Assembly (NCBI RefSeq): GCF_001440395.1
Contig: NZ_LLXZ01000003.1
Span: forward strand, 51,860-115,859
DNA: 64,000 nucleotides
Source: Bradyrhizobium jicamae
Lineage (GTDB): Bacteria > Pseudomonadota > Alphaproteobacteria > Rhizobiales > Xanthobacteraceae
Direction of reading: 5' to 3'
Below the pieces are notes generated by a model that had not been told where the DNA came from, made no database searches, and worked only from the letters and a program-made list of their open reading frames with translations. The translations under genes were made by a program, and so were the position numbers. Shown here piece after piece: positions 1-8,745 of this stretch (the stretch's first letter is position 1; every line of letters begins with the position of its first letter).

Positions 1-1
1 G

Positions 2-1906
2 CATTTCCAGCCGCAGATCGACCTGCGCTCCAACAAGTTCGCCTGGATGGGCTCGACCCGGCCGCTCGACGCCTTCACCTTCATCTTCCAGGAGACCGAG
101 TGGGGCCCGTTCATCGCGCACGCCTATCAGTACGAGGCGGGACGCTCGACCTGGATTTTCGAGACCGATGCGGAAACGTTCAAGCGTGCGGGGCTCGAAG
201 GCCTGGATGAACAGCAATCCGCCGACCGGATGGCTGACATTTTCGACTGGTTCCTCGACGGCCACCCGCTGCTGATCAACCGCTCGATGTGGCGCAATTT
301 CCCGATGATCCGCAGCCAGCGCTGGGTCAAGGGCAACATGGTGCTGCTGGGCGATGCCAAGGCGACCGCACATTTCTCGATCGGCTCCGGCACCAAGCTT
401 GCGATGGAAGATGCGATTGCGCTGGCCGACGCGATGGCGCAGGCGCCGAATGTCGACGCCGCGTTGCAGACCTACGAGCATGGCCGGCGCGAGGAAGTCG
501 AGAAGACCCAGCACGCTGCCGACGTGTCGCTGGTCTGGTTCGAGCATGTCGACCGTTTCTGGGATTTCGACCCCGTGCAGTTCGCCTTCGGCGTCATGAC
601 CCGCGCCAAGGCGATCACCTACGATAACCTCACGCTGCGCGCGCCGGAGTTCGTCCGCGAGGTCGACAAGGCGTTTGCGAAGCAGGTGCGCAGCAAGGGC
701 TTTGACGTCGATCTCGACAATCCCCGAGCGCCGATGTTCCAGCCACTGAAACTGCGCGAGATGGAAGTGGCGAACCGCGCGGTGGTTTCGCCGATGTGCA
801 TGTACTCGGCAAGAGAGGGCGTGCCCACTGATTTCCACCTGGTGCACTACGGCTCGCGCGCGATCGGCGGCGCCGGCCTGATCTTCACGGAGATGACCTG
901 CGTCGGCCGCGACGCCCGCATCACGCCTGGCTGTACGGGTTTGTGGAACGACGAGCAGCAGGCCGCCTGGACGCGGATCGTCGATTTCGTCCACGCCAAC
1001 TCGGCCGCAAAAATCTGCCTGCAGCTTGGCCATGCCGGCCGCAAGGGCGCGACCAAATTGATGTGGGAGGGTATGGACCGGCCACTGGAGCAGGGCGGCT
1101 GGGACACGATCTCGGCGTCGCCATTGCCCTATTTCCCGGACAGCCAGGTGCCGCGTGAGATGGATCGCGCGGCGATGGACCACGTCAAGCAGGAGTTCGT
1201 GGCGGCCACCTTGCGCGGCGTGGCCTGCGGCTTCGACATGCTGGAACTGCACAGCGCCCATGGCTATCTGCTGGCGAGTTTCATTTCGCCGCTGACCAAC
1301 CAGCGGACAGACGAATATGGCGGCACGCTCGCCAACCGGTTGCGCTATCCGCTGGAGGTGTTCGAGGCGATGCGCGCGGCGTGGCCGGCGCACAAGCCGA
1401 TGTCGGTTCGTATCTCCGCGACCGACTGGGCCGCCGGCGGCACCACCGGCGACGACGCGGTCGCGGTGGCACGCGCTTTCGGCGAGGCCGGCGTCGATCT
1501 GGTCGATGTCTCCACCGGCCAGACCGTCCGCGACGCGCAGCCGATCTATGGCCGCATGTTCCAGACGCCGTTCTCCGATCAGGTCCGGAACGAGGCCCGG
1601 GTCGCGACCATGTGCGTCGGGAACATCACGACCGCGGACCAGGTGAACACAATTCTGGCTGCCGGCCGCGCCGACCTGGTGGCGCTCGGCCGGCCGCATC
1701 TGGTCGATCCGTCCTTCACGATGCGGGCCGCGGCCTGGTATGGCGCCGATGTCGCCTGTCCGCCACAATATCTGCCCGGCAAGGAACAAATCTTCCGCAA
1801 CAGCGTGCGCGACCGGCAGGATTTTGAAGACCTCAAAATTAAGGGTAAGCCGAAAACCCGCGCCGAGTTGAAAGCCGAGGCGACAAAGCCGCTTGCAGCC
1901 GAATAG
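2..1906 (+). CDS. 2-aminobenzoyl-CoA monooxygenase/reductase (salicylyl-CoA 5-hydroxylase type), 5' end outside window
   Basis: The frame is open from base 2, so the start lies upstream; about 634 residues are visible. The first ~220 residues are the C-terminal part of a class A flavin monooxygenase, with the GD motif in [20 protein letters not shown]. From about residue 245 an Old Yellow Enzyme-type FMN domain follows (start [23 protein letters not shown]-terminal [13 protein letters not shown]). Monooxygenase-plus-OYE is the known architecture of 2-aminobenzoyl-CoA monooxygenase/reductase, which hydroxylates and then reduces the ring of anthraniloyl-CoA; salicylyl-CoA 5-hydroxylases share it. 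I favour the anthranilate enzyme because an anthranilate-CoA ligase and kynurenine-pathway genes lie within 14 kb. It is followed after 78 bases by another flavin monooxygenase on the same strand. Substrate is inferred; architecture is seen. Confidence 0.85.
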   Translation, partial: HFQPQIDLRSNKFAWMGSTRPLDAFTFIFQETEWGPFIAHAYQYEAGRSTWIFETDAETFKRAGLEGLDEQQSADRMADIFDWFLDGHPLLINRSMWRNFPMIRSQRWVKGNMVLLGDAKATAHFSIGSGTKLAMEDAIALADAMAQAPNVDAALQTYEHGRREEVEKTQHAADVSLVWFEHVDRFWDFDPVQFAFGVMTRAKAITYDNLTLRAPEFVREVDKAFAKQVRSKGFDVDLDNPRAPMFQPLKLREMEVANRAVVSPMCMYSAREGVPTDFHLVHYGSRAIGGAGLIFTEMTCVGRDARITPGCTGLWNDEQQAAWTRIVDFVHANSAAKICLQLGHAGRKGATKLMWEGMDRPLEQGGWDTISASPLPYFPDSQVPREMDRAAMDHVKQEFVAATLRGVACGFDMLELHSAHGYLLASFISPLTNQRTDEYGGTLANRLRYPLEVFEAMRAAWPAHKPMSVRISATDWAAGGTTGDDAVAVARAFGEAGVDLVDVSTGQTVRDAQPIYGRMFQTPFSDQVRNEARVATMCVGNITTADQVNTILAAGRADLVALGRPHLVDPSFTMRAAAWYGADVACPPQYLPGKEQIFRNSVRDRQDFEDLKIKGKPKTRAELKAEATKPLAAE

Positions 1907-1984
1907 GCCGAATGGCAGGCTCTCTCCGTCACCTCCCTCTCCCCGCAAGCGGGGCGAGGTTGAGGGAAGAGAGTGGAGTAGCGC

Positions 1985-3238
1985 ATGAAAGCGATCATCG
2001 TCGGAGGCGGCATCGGAGGCCTCACCACCGCGCTGATGTTGCGCGCCCGCGGCATCGACTGCGAATTGTTCGAACAGTCCGACAGCATCCGCGAACTCGG
2101 CGTCGGTATCAACACGCTGCCGCATGCGATCAGGGAATTGACAGGCCTCGGACTGCTGGATCGGCTCGATGCCGCCGCCGTTCGTACCGATCAATTGTAC
2201 TACCTCAACCGTCATGGCCAGGAAGTCTGGCGCGAGCCGCGTGGCCTCGATGCCGGCCACGACGTGCCGCAATTCTCGGTTCATCGCGGCCGCCTGCAAA
2301 GCGTGATTCACCGCGCTGTCGAGGAACGGCTCGGCAACGAAGCCATCCACACCGGCTGCCGTCTCGGCTCCTTCGCACAGCACGAGGGCGGCGTGGTCGC
2401 GCACTTCTTCGACCGCAGCGGCGCCCATGTCAAAACTGCGCGCGGCGATATTCTTGTTGGCGCCGACGGCATTCATTCGCGCGTGCGCGAGATGCTGTTT
2501 CCGGATGAGGGACCGCCGTGCTGGAACGGACACATGCTGTGGCGCGGCGCGCGCGACTGGCCGGCGTTCCTGACGGGACGCTCGATGATCGTTGCCGGCG
2601 GGCTCAACGCCAAGGTCGTGATCTATCCGATCGCGGAAGGATCGAGCCCGTCGAGCCGGCTGACCAACTGGGCCGTCATGGTGAGGATCGGCGACGGTAA
2701 TGTGTCGCCGCCGCGCCGCGAGGACTGGTCGCGGCCCGGCAAGCGCGAGGAACTGATGCCGCATGTCGAGCGGTTCAAGGTGCCGCATGTCGATGTGCGC
2801 AGCCTGATCTCGGCGACCTCGGAATTTTATGAATATCCGTGCTGCGACCGCGATCCGCTGCCGTACTGGACGTCGGGCCGGGTGACGCTGCTCGGCGATG
2901 CCGCGCATCCGATGTATCCGGTCGGATCGAACGGTGCCTCGCAGGCGATCCTCGATGCCCGCGCGCTGGCCGACGAGCTGGCGCGATCGGAACATCCGCG
3001 TCAGGCGCTGGTAGCCTATGAGAAGAAGCGCCTGCCGATGACGGCGGATATCGTGCGCGCCAACCGCCGCGGCGGTCCCGAAGGCGTGATCGACGCGGTC
3101 GAACAACTGGCGCCGGATGGGTTCACCGATATCGAGAAGGTGTTGAGCCACGCCCAGCGCGAGGCGATCGTGCGCGGCTATGCCTCCAAGGCCGGTTTTG
3201 CGGCACCGCCGCTGGGGCTTGCGGCGGTGAGAGGGTAG
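1985..3238 (+). CDS. FAD-dependent aromatic monooxygenase, PhzS/salicylate-hydroxylase-like
   Basis: A 417-residue class A flavoprotein monooxygenase. The N-terminal Rossmann motif GGGIGG is at residues 7-12, the DG motif (GADGIHSRVREMLF) near residue 160 and the GD motif (LLGDAAHPMYPVGSNGASQA) near residue 300. The PMYPVGSNGASQAILDA stretch resembles the PhzS-like flavin-dependent oxidoreductases. The start is preceded by a GGAG ribosome site. It is co-oriented with the anthraniloyl-CoA monooxygenase and probably co-transcribed, although a small palindrome lies between them. It may hydroxylate a ring intermediate of the same pathway; the substrate cannot be read from the sequence. It does not look like kynurenine 3-monooxygenase, which carries a hydrophobic C-terminal extension that is absent here. 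Confidence 0.8.
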   Translation: MKAIIVGGGIGGLTTALMLRARGIDCELFEQSDSIRELGVGINTLPHAIRELTGLGLLDRLDAAAVRTDQLYYLNRHGQEVWREPRGLDAGHDVPQFSVHRGRLQSVIHRAVEERLGNEAIHTGCRLGSFAQHEGGVVAHFFDRSGAHVKTARGDILVGADGIHSRVREMLFPDEGPPCWNGHMLWRGARDWPAFLTGRSMIVAGGLNAKVVIYPIAEGSSPSSRLTNWAVMVRIGDGNVSPPRREDWSRPGKREELMPHVERFKVPHVDVRSLISATSEFYEYPCCDRDPLPYWTSGRVTLLGDAAHPMYPVGSNGASQAILDARALADELARSEHPRQALVAYEKKRLPMTADIVRANRRGGPEGVIDAVEQLAPDGFTDIEKVLSHAQREAIVRGYASKAGFAAPPLGLAAVRG

Positions 3239-3248
3239 GACCAGAAAT

Positions 3249-3384
3249 CGCCGTCATGCCCGGGCTTGTCCCGGGCATCCACGTCTTGACGACGTTGCAG
3301 CCCCGTAGCCTGGGTGAGCGCAGCGATACCCGGGACACTGCCGACGCGGGCATCCCGGATGTCGCTTCGCTCATCCGGGCTACA
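3249..3384. repeat. Intergenic palindromic repeat cluster
   Basis: Between the monooxygenase and the convergent cupin gene lies a compact set of inverted repeats. Bases 3256-3278 form a perfect palindrome with 9-base arms (ATGCCCGGG, 5-base loop). Bases 3304-3333 and 3354-3383 form a second, imperfect pair ending in GTAGCC and GGCTAC. Such elements are scattered through Bradyrhizobium-type genomes between convergent genes. It may act as a bidirectional transcription end, but there is no T-run. Confidence 0.65.
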
Positions 3385-3393
3385 AGTATTCCC

Positions 3394-3849
3394 TCACGTC
3401 CCCGGAGGCGGCGGCAGGAAGTGGATGTTGTGCTCGGCGGCCAGTGCCACCACCGCATCCGGCTTCTGCTCCTTCATGTTGTGGATCGCCCAGAACAGGT
3501 CATAGAGCCGCCGCGTCGGCGACACCCAGAACAGCGTCTTCGCCGTGCGGCCGGACTTGTTGAAGATGCCGTGCGGCTTGCCCAACGGCAGCCGCACCAG
3601 ATCGCCCGGCGAGCCTTGCGTGTCGGCACCGTCGAGGAAGAAGTCGAGCTGGCCTTCCAGGATGTAGAGATATTCGTCCTGGTCGGGATGGATATGCGGC
3701 GGCACGAAGGTCTCGGGCGGGAACGTCGCATGCCATGAGAAGGAATGCTCGGTGACGCTCTTCGGCACATAGGTCTGGCCGAGGATGCTCCAGGAAATTC
3801 CCTGAATGCCCTCATTGGCGCGGGTGATGCCGGCGATTTCGGTTTTCAT
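3394..3849 (-). CDS. Cupin-domain protein
   Basis: A 151-residue single-domain cupin. Cupin motif 1 is seen as PPHIHPDQDEYLYILEG (two His and a Glu as metal ligands) and motif 2 as PLGKPHGIFN (third His). It is clearly paralogous to the cupin at 7507-7956: both carry GQ-Y-PK, a VHP/IHP-QDE motif, GDLVR-P-G-PHG-FNKS and LFWVSP. It lies just downstream of the binding-protein gene on the same strand (18-base gap), so the two are probably one operon. The reaction is unknown; small cupins in aromatic clusters may be dioxygenases, isomerases or ligand sensors. Confidence 0.85.
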   Translation of the reverse strand: MKTEIAGITRANEGIQGISWSILGQTYVPKSVTEHSFSWHATFPPETFVPPHIHPDQDEYLYILEGQLDFFLDGADTQGSPGDLVRLPLGKPHGIFNKSGRTAKTLFWVSPTRRLYDLFWAIHNMKEQKPDAVVALAAEHNIHFLPPPPGT

Positions 3850-3866
3850 CGTCTCGTTCCCTTCTG

Positions 3867-5039
3867 TTATTTGGCCGCGCAGTCCTTGGCGTAACGGTCG
3901 CCGTAGTTGGAAAACACCTTCTCGACGATCTCGGTCTGGAACTTGCCGTCGGGCCGCTTCGCGACCTTGGTCAGATAGAAATTCTGGATCGGATAGCCGT
4001 TGACATTGAACTTGAAGTCGCCGCGCAGCGACGTGAATTCGGCCTTTTTCAGCGCCGCTGTGACGGCGTCCTTGTTCTTGAGGTCACCCTTCACCGCCTT
4101 CACCGCGCTGTCGATCAGCATCGCCGTGTCGTAACCCTGCATGGCGTAGGTGCCGGGTACGCTGTTGTAGGCAGCTTCATAGGCGGCGACGAACTTCTTG
4201 CTCTGCGGATTGTCCATGTCGGGCGCCCAGTTGGCGCCGCCGAACATGCCGACCGCGGCGTCCTGCTGCGCGGGCAGGGTGGATTCGTCGACGGTGAATG
4301 CTGACAGCACGGGAATCTTGTCGGCAAGGCCGGCCTGCCGGTATTGCTTGACGAGGCCGACGCCCATGCCGCCCGGCATGAAGGTGAAGAGCGCATCGAC
4401 CTTGGAGGACGAGATCTTGGTCAGTTCGACCTGGAAATCCAGCGTGCCGAGCGGCGTGTAGCTTTCCTCGGCGATCTCGCCCTTGTAGTCGAGTTTGAAT
4501 CCGGCCGCCGAGTCCTTGCCGGCCTGATAGTTCGGCACCAGCACATACATGCGCTTGTAGCCGCGGTCCTGCGCGACCTTGCCGAGGATCTCATGCACCT
4601 GGTCGTTCTGGTAGGAGGTCACGTAGAAGAACGGGTTGCACTCCTTGCCGGCATAGCTCGACGGCCCCGCGTTCGGGCTGATCAGGAACGTCTTGTTTTC
4701 GGTCACCGGCCGGTGGATCGCCTGCAGGATGTTGGAGAAGATCGGCCCCACCACGAAATCGACCTTCTCGCGCTCGAGCAGGCCCTTGACCTTGGTCACG
4801 GCGCCATCGGGCTTGAGCTCGTCGTCGACAACGACGACCTCGACGTCCTTGCCGGCCATCTTGCCGCCGAGATCCTTGATGGCGAGTTGGAGGCCGTCGC
4901 GGGATTGCTGGCCGAGCACGGCCGCCGGGCCGGACAAGGTCGTGATCACGCCGATCTTGATTTTCTCCTGCGCTGCGGCGGGAGCCGCGGCAACACCCAG
5001 CACAACGGCAAGTCCGGTCAGCTTCAACGACTGCTTCAT
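3867..5039 (-). CDS. ABC transporter substrate-binding protein, branched-chain amino acid/aromatic acid (LivK-like) type
   Basis: A 390-residue periplasmic binding protein of the Leu/Ile/Val (type I) fold. The signal peptide MKQSLKLTGLAVVLGVAAAP ends at AAAQ, followed by EKIKIGVITTLSGPAAVLGQ, the typical mature N-terminus. The ATG at 5039 is preceded by a strong GGAGGAA ribosome site; the longer upstream reading frame has no such support. No permease or ATPase genes are adjacent, so the rest of the importer is elsewhere, perhaps left of the window. It is divergent from marR, with a candidate MarR operator between them. The likely ligand is an aromatic acid or amino acid of this pathway, such as anthranilate, kynurenine or tryptophan (inference). 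Confidence 0.9.
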   Translation of the reverse strand: MKQSLKLTGLAVVLGVAAAPAAAQEKIKIGVITTLSGPAAVLGQQSRDGLQLAIKDLGGKMAGKDVEVVVVDDELKPDGAVTKVKGLLEREKVDFVVGPIFSNILQAIHRPVTENKTFLISPNAGPSSYAGKECNPFFYVTSYQNDQVHEILGKVAQDRGYKRMYVLVPNYQAGKDSAAGFKLDYKGEIAEESYTPLGTLDFQVELTKISSSKVDALFTFMPGGMGVGLVKQYRQAGLADKIPVLSAFTVDESTLPAQQDAAVGMFGGANWAPDMDNPQSKKFVAAYEAAYNSVPGTYAMQGYDTAMLIDSAVKAVKGDLKNKDAVTAALKKAEFTSLRGDFKFNVNGYPIQNFYLTKVAKRPDGKFQTEIVEKVFSNYGDRYAKDCAAK

Positions 5040-5161
5040 GATTATTCCTCCGTCCGGCCTTGGCGGCCGAAACTCACGCCACACCCAAATGCTTGAAGCG
5101 CAGCTTATTCTGACGGCGACGGCACCTGCAAGCAGAACGCTTCCATGCAAGCCATGCGCCA

Positions 5162-5183
5162 ATTGCTTGAAACCTAAAGAAAT
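5162..5183 (+). promoter_or_regulatory. Candidate MarR operator, site 1 (marR / binding-protein intergenic)
   Basis: Contains TTGAAACCTAAA (5167-5178), matching 10 of 12 positions of the core TTTAAGCCTAAA found upstream of the CoA ligase. Flanking ATTG and AAAT also agree. It lies 76 bases before the marR ATG and about 125 bases before the divergent binding-protein start, so one site could control both. The assignment rests only on recurrence of the motif across this island. Confidence 0.5.
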
Positions 5184-5253
5184 CTGGGCAATGATCGCAG
5201 AGCAGCGTTCTGTTCGGGACCTCCGAACGACCAAGCCGGACAAGATTTGCATC

Positions 5254-5748
5254 ATGATCCTCGATTCAGAGACCAAGGCCGTCGAACTCCCCGAGCATCA
5301 CGGTGACGAACTCCGGCTGTGGCTTCGCCTGCTGACCTGCACGACCCTGATCGAGGGCGAGGTGCGCAGCCGCCTGCGCGAACGCTTCGATGTCACGCTG
5401 CCGCGGTTCGACCTGATGGCCCAGCTCGACAAGGTGCCCGAGGGCATGACGCTATCGGATGTCTCCAAGCGGATGATGGTCTCGAACGGCAACGTCACCG
5501 GCCTGGTCGAGCGCCTCGTCGAGTCCGGTCATCTCGACCGCCGCACCTCGGATGCCGATCGCCGCGTCCAGGTGATCCGCCTGACCAAGGCGGGCCGCGC
5601 CGAATTCCGCAAGATGGCGGCAGAGCACGAATTATGGATCGCCGACGTGTTCGGCGACCTGACGCCGAAGGATGTTCGCGAATTGATGCGTCTGCTGGCC
5701 AAGACCAAGGCGTCAGCGCAGAAATCCGCAAAGGCACGGGCGGGTTGA
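5254..5748 (+). CDS. MarR-family transcriptional regulator
   Basis: A 164-residue winged-helix regulator. Helix bundle residues 12-50 precede the DNA-reading helix around LSDVSKRMMVSNGNVTGLVERL (about 72-93), and the wing carries the hallmark basic segment DADRRVQVIRLTKAG (about 101-115). The start ATG at 5254 gives a normal MarR length; upstream in-frame sequence is probably non-coding. MarR proteins of this kind in aromatic-CoA clusters are typically repressors released by a CoA-thioester intermediate. It is divergent from the binding-protein/cupin operon. A recurring quasi-palindrome in front of this gene and of three other units of the island is the best candidate for its operator. Confidence 0.9.
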   Translation: MILDSETKAVELPEHHGDELRLWLRLLTCTTLIEGEVRSRLRERFDVTLPRFDLMAQLDKVPEGMTLSDVSKRMMVSNGNVTGLVERLVESGHLDRRTSDADRRVQVIRLTKAGRAEFRKMAAEHELWIADVFGDLTPKDVRELMRLLAKTKASAQKSAKARAG

Positions 5749-5794
5749 GGTTGAGGCTAAAGCGCGCAAGTGCGCATGTTCTTGAGATGACGCG

Positions 5795-6289
5795 CTAGTG
5801 CATTCTGCGCAAGGTCGCGGACGGCGTCTCGCCGAATTTGGCGCGGTAGGCGCTGGCCATTCGGCTGAGGTGGGTAAACCCAAGCTCGAAAGCGATGTCG
5901 GTGATGTTGTCGTCAGGGCAGGCGGCGGTCAATCGGATATTGAGGTGCGCAAGGCGGATGTCGCGCAGCATCTCCGAAATCGATGTTCCGAAATGCCGCT
6001 GGAAGCCGAGCTGTAGCGCGCGGACGCCTACGCCTGCGGCCGCGGCAAGCTGCGTGAGTTCGAGCGGCTCCTCGGCGTTTGCATGCAGGAATTCGCGCGC
6101 CCGCCGCAGCGATTGCGGCAGCGCGTCGGCGCGGCCGCCAAACCGGTCGATCGCATCGCTGGCGCTGTGATGCTGGCCGTGTAGCAAACCGCCCAATAGC
6201 GTCTCGCGCATATTGGCAGCCACGATCGGTGAGAGCTGCCGTTGCGGCCCGAGACGTTCGGCGAGATCGACGAACTCCAAAATTCGCGA
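5795..6289 (-). pseudogene. AraC-family regulator, C-terminal part (separated from its N-terminal part by an inversion)
   Basis: The frame encodes about 164 residues ending in a complete AraC double helix-turn-helix, from SLRRAREFLHANAEEPLELT through the second HTH (NITDIAFELGFTHLSRMASA) to FGETPSATLRRMH. The preceding linker (EFVDLAERLGPQRQLSP...) begins abruptly, with no start codon context and no N-terminal sensor domain. The missing AraC-binding-2 half lies at 8216-8745 on the opposite strand. Reversing the segment between about 6290 and 8745 would restore a regulator of about 340 residues, a normal family length. A TTG at 6280 could in principle start a DNA-binding-only fragment. Immediately upstream the DNA becomes the truncated FMO gene in another frame. 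Confidence 0.85.
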
Positions 6290-7464
6290 CTGAAGAAGCT
6301 TGAGTTGAAGCCGACGAATCCCATTTCCGGCAGGTCTGGATTGGCGATGAGACGATAGAGCCGGTACTGCCCGTCGGGATCGACGAGTTTTTCACGGTAT
6401 GCCTGCGGCAGGAACGGCACGCCCAATTTGTAGCCGATCGCGAGCACGGCAACGTCCGCCTGGACGCGCTGCCCGCCGGTCATCAGAATCGAATTGCCGT
6501 CATAGCGCGCGAAGCTGCCTCTGATCGCCTTGATGCGGCCGTCGGCGACCATCGGGAAGAATCCTGGCGTCGCAATCGGCACCGAGCAGTTGACGCCGTC
6601 CTCGATCCGCTCCTTCGGCACCATGTCGCATTTGCCGAGCTTGAGCTGCACCTTGAGCAGGCTCTCCAGCCCGCGCCAGTTGGCCCAGACCAACGGCTTT
6701 GCCACCGCATGCGCGAAGCGTGACATCGCGCCGATGCCCCAGCTTTTGAACATCTCCTCCTGCGCGCGGATGTAGAGAATGCGTTTGAAATTGACGAGGC
6801 CGCCGATGAAATAGGGAATCCGCCACACCGGCTCGCGGTACACCAGCGTCACCTCAGTCGCGCCGGCATTGACTGCATTGACGGCAATGTCCGTCGCCGA
6901 CTTCGATCCACCGAGCACGACGATCCTGCGGCCCTTGGCGATCTCAGGGTCGTTGTATCTAGAGGAGTGCATGATGCGCCCGCCCTGCGCCGTAAAGGCG
7001 TCTTCGCCGGACAGGCTGAGCGTCTGCGGCTCGTTGAACTGCCCGGTGCAAACAGCGACAAAATCGAAATCCGCGTGGCTGGTGCTGCCGTCCGGCCCGC
7101 GCAGATCGAGCCGCCAGCCGGGCTTGGCGTCCGGCCGGCGGTCCATCTGCAGCACCGCGGTGTTGAAGCGGATCGCGCCGAGGAGATTATTGTCCTTTGC
7201 GTATTCCGTGAGGTAAGCGTGGACCTGCGGACCCTTCGGCCATTCCGGATAGGAATCCGGCATCGCCTTGTCGGTGTAACGATAGAGATCCTTTGGGCTC
7301 TGCGTTTGCACCTCGGGATAGGATCGCGCCGGCTCCCAGACGCCGCCGAGATCGCCGCTGCGCTCGATGATCGTGATCTGATGACCGCGCGCGGCGAAGG
7401 CCTTTGCAGCCGCCAACCCCGATACGCCGGCGCCGATGATACAAACCTGTTTCCGCCTGATCAT
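6290..7464 (-). pseudogene. FMO-type flavin monooxygenase, N-terminal part (3' end lost to an inversion)
   Basis: About 391 residues match flavin-containing monooxygenases: FAD motif GAGVSG (residues 10-15), an FMO-like HSSRY segment, NADP motif VVLGGSKSATDIA and the ATG-like segment AVLAIGYKLGVPFLP. Homology stops at GFVGFNSSFFS. The reading frame then continues for about 87 residues of sequence that is only the out-of-frame antisense-like reading of the AraC fragment, ending at 6028. The missing C-terminus (LCADLAANWLVRYADG... to AAPAYRAA) is at 8746-9056 on the plus strand. The gene sits 42 bases downstream of a cupin gene, probably as a cupin-FMO operon. A chimeric 478-aa protein could be made but lacks the native C-terminal domain. 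Confidence 0.85.
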
Positions 7465-7506
7465 GACAAGTCTCCCGCAAGGATTGGCCTGGAATAGATT
7501 AATGCG

Positions 7507-7956
7507 CTACTCGTTCGCCTCGGGCGGCAGAAAATTCACTTCATGCTGCGCCGAGATCCGCACCACCTCTGCGGGGTCGGTGAGATTGTGAAGCTGGTTG
7601 AACAGTTCCTCGAGCTTCTGCATCGGCGACACCCAGAACAGCGCACGCGCCGGCTTGTCCGACTTGTTGAAATAGCCATGCGGGATGCCGCGCGGCATCC
7701 GGACGAGATCGCCGGCCTTGGCCTGCACCCAGACGCCGTCGAGCTTGAGATCGAGGGTGCCCTCCTGCACCAGGATGAATTCGTCCTGCGTCGGGTGAAC
7801 GTGCACCGGCACGAACTGGCCGGGCTCGCTGTTGGTCTCAAAGGCAAAGGTGGAATCGGTGATCGCCTTGGGGAAGTAGACCTGACCCAGGATGTTCCAG
7901 GTCTTGCCGCCATAGCCGGTGCCGTTGGCGGTGATGCCTTTTTCGAGCGCTGCCAT
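7507..7956 (-). CDS. Cupin-domain protein, paralogue of the 3394-3849 gene
   Basis: A 149-residue single cupin with motif 1 VPVHVHPTQDEFILVQEG and motif 2 PRGIPHGYFN. It shares with the other cupin of the island GQ-Y-PK near residue 25, GDLVR-P and the LFWVSP segment near residue 115. It lies inside the proposed inverted segment together with the FMO 5' part, which it precedes by 42 bases. A rc GGAG-type ribosome site lies before the ATG at 7956. A candidate MarR operator sits about 225 bases upstream, between it and the divergent AraC N-terminal part. Function within the pathway is unknown. Confidence 0.85.
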   Translation of the reverse strand: MAALEKGITANGTGYGGKTWNILGQVYFPKAITDSTFAFETNSEPGQFVPVHVHPTQDEFILVQEGTLDLKLDGVWVQAKAGDLVRMPRGIPHGYFNKSDKPARALFWVSPMQKLEELFNQLHNLTDPAEVVRISAQHEVNFLPPEANE

Positions 7957-8180
7957 TGTCCATCTCCTCTATCGCGTTGATGTGGTTGCGACGTTCCGAA
8001 TGGTCCCCGCAGGCTGGATCGGGCCACGGCGACCGTCTAGCCGCAAAACGAATCTGCGGGACGCGCGGCCACGAAATTTTGGATTGCTGCGACGCGGGAT
8101 GACCGTGTGATCGCACCGGCTGCCTTCCGATCGGGCACCACCGGCCACCAAATCGCCTTTCCAACCTGGCCGCCGGCAGA

Positions 8181-8200
8181 TATTATAGGCTTCAAATAAT
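8181..8200 (-). promoter_or_regulatory. Candidate MarR operator, site 2 (in front of AraC part / cupin-FMO unit)
   Basis: On the minus strand this reads ATTATTTGAAGCCTATAATA, an imperfect palindrome with ATTAT/ATAAT arms. It matches about 16 of 19 positions of the site before the CoA ligase. It lies 15 bases before the GTG at 8216 and in the intergenic region of the divergent cupin gene, inside the inverted segment. Confidence 0.5.
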
Positions 8201-8215
8201 GCGGAGAGCCGGGCC

Positions 8216-8745
8216 GTGGCGACGGGCACCAGCATTGTCAGGCATGATCCGGCAGTTCGGCTGGCGGCGTTCAACCGCGTTTCGACCGACAGCGTCGACG
8301 CCGCCGCCGACGCGGTCGGACGGATATTCTGCCCGCATCGGCTGACGCCAGAGCACAATGCCTCATCCGAATTCTTTGCGCTGCATAACAGCGCGACATT
8401 TGGCGGCCTGTCCGTCAACTACGTCGCCTATGGCGGGTTGGTGTCGATCGACCCCGGCTGTCTCGAGCGCTTCTTCCTGTTGCAGATTCCCGTGCATGGC
8501 GCAGCGCGGATCCGAACGGCCTCGCGCGACATCGCAACCAGTCCCGGCGTCTGCGCTTCGCTGTTATCGCCGACGATCCCCACGCGAATGACCTGGGAGG
8601 GTAATTGCGCCCAGATCATCGCGCTGGTCGACCGCCGTCTCCTGGAGCAGCGGGCCGCGGCGCTATCGGGCCGGCCGGCGGACGCGGTCGAGTTCGAGCC
8701 GGCGATCGATCTCTCCTCCGCAGCCGGCCTGGCACTGCACGGTGT
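8216..8745 (+). pseudogene. AraC-family regulator, N-terminal sensor part (separated from its DNA-binding part by an inversion)
   Basis: From the GTG at 8216, about 177 residues form an AraC-binding-2 type sensor domain (SVNYVAYGGLVSIDPGCLER, FFLLQIPVHGAARIR, LLSPTIPTRMTWEGN). They end at AVEFEPAIDLSSAAGLALHGVM, where the family linker should lead into the helix-turn-helix domain. Instead the frame runs on into the out-of-frame reading of an FMO C-terminus as far as 9226. The matching DNA-binding half is at 5795-6289 on the minus strand. If translated it would give a sensor with no DNA-binding domain. Confidence 0.85.

Noticed and set aside
1985..3238. Kynurenine 3-monooxygenase as identity of the PhzS-like gene
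   Set aside because: It is a class A monooxygenase in a kynurenine-related locus, but the pattern around the GD motif is PhzS/salicylate-hydroxylase-like, and the locus goes to anthranilate rather than 3-hydroxykynurenine.
4344..5096. 250-codon plus-strand frame opposite the binding-protein gene
   Set aside because: The minus strand has a signal peptide, ribosome site and complete family match; the plus-strand frame has only shadow composition.
6028..6289. C-terminal ~87 residues continuing the FMO frame
   Set aside because: The sequence is Ser/Arg-rich and lies over the AraC coding frame on the same strand in another phase. It has no family resemblance and is an artefact of the fusion.
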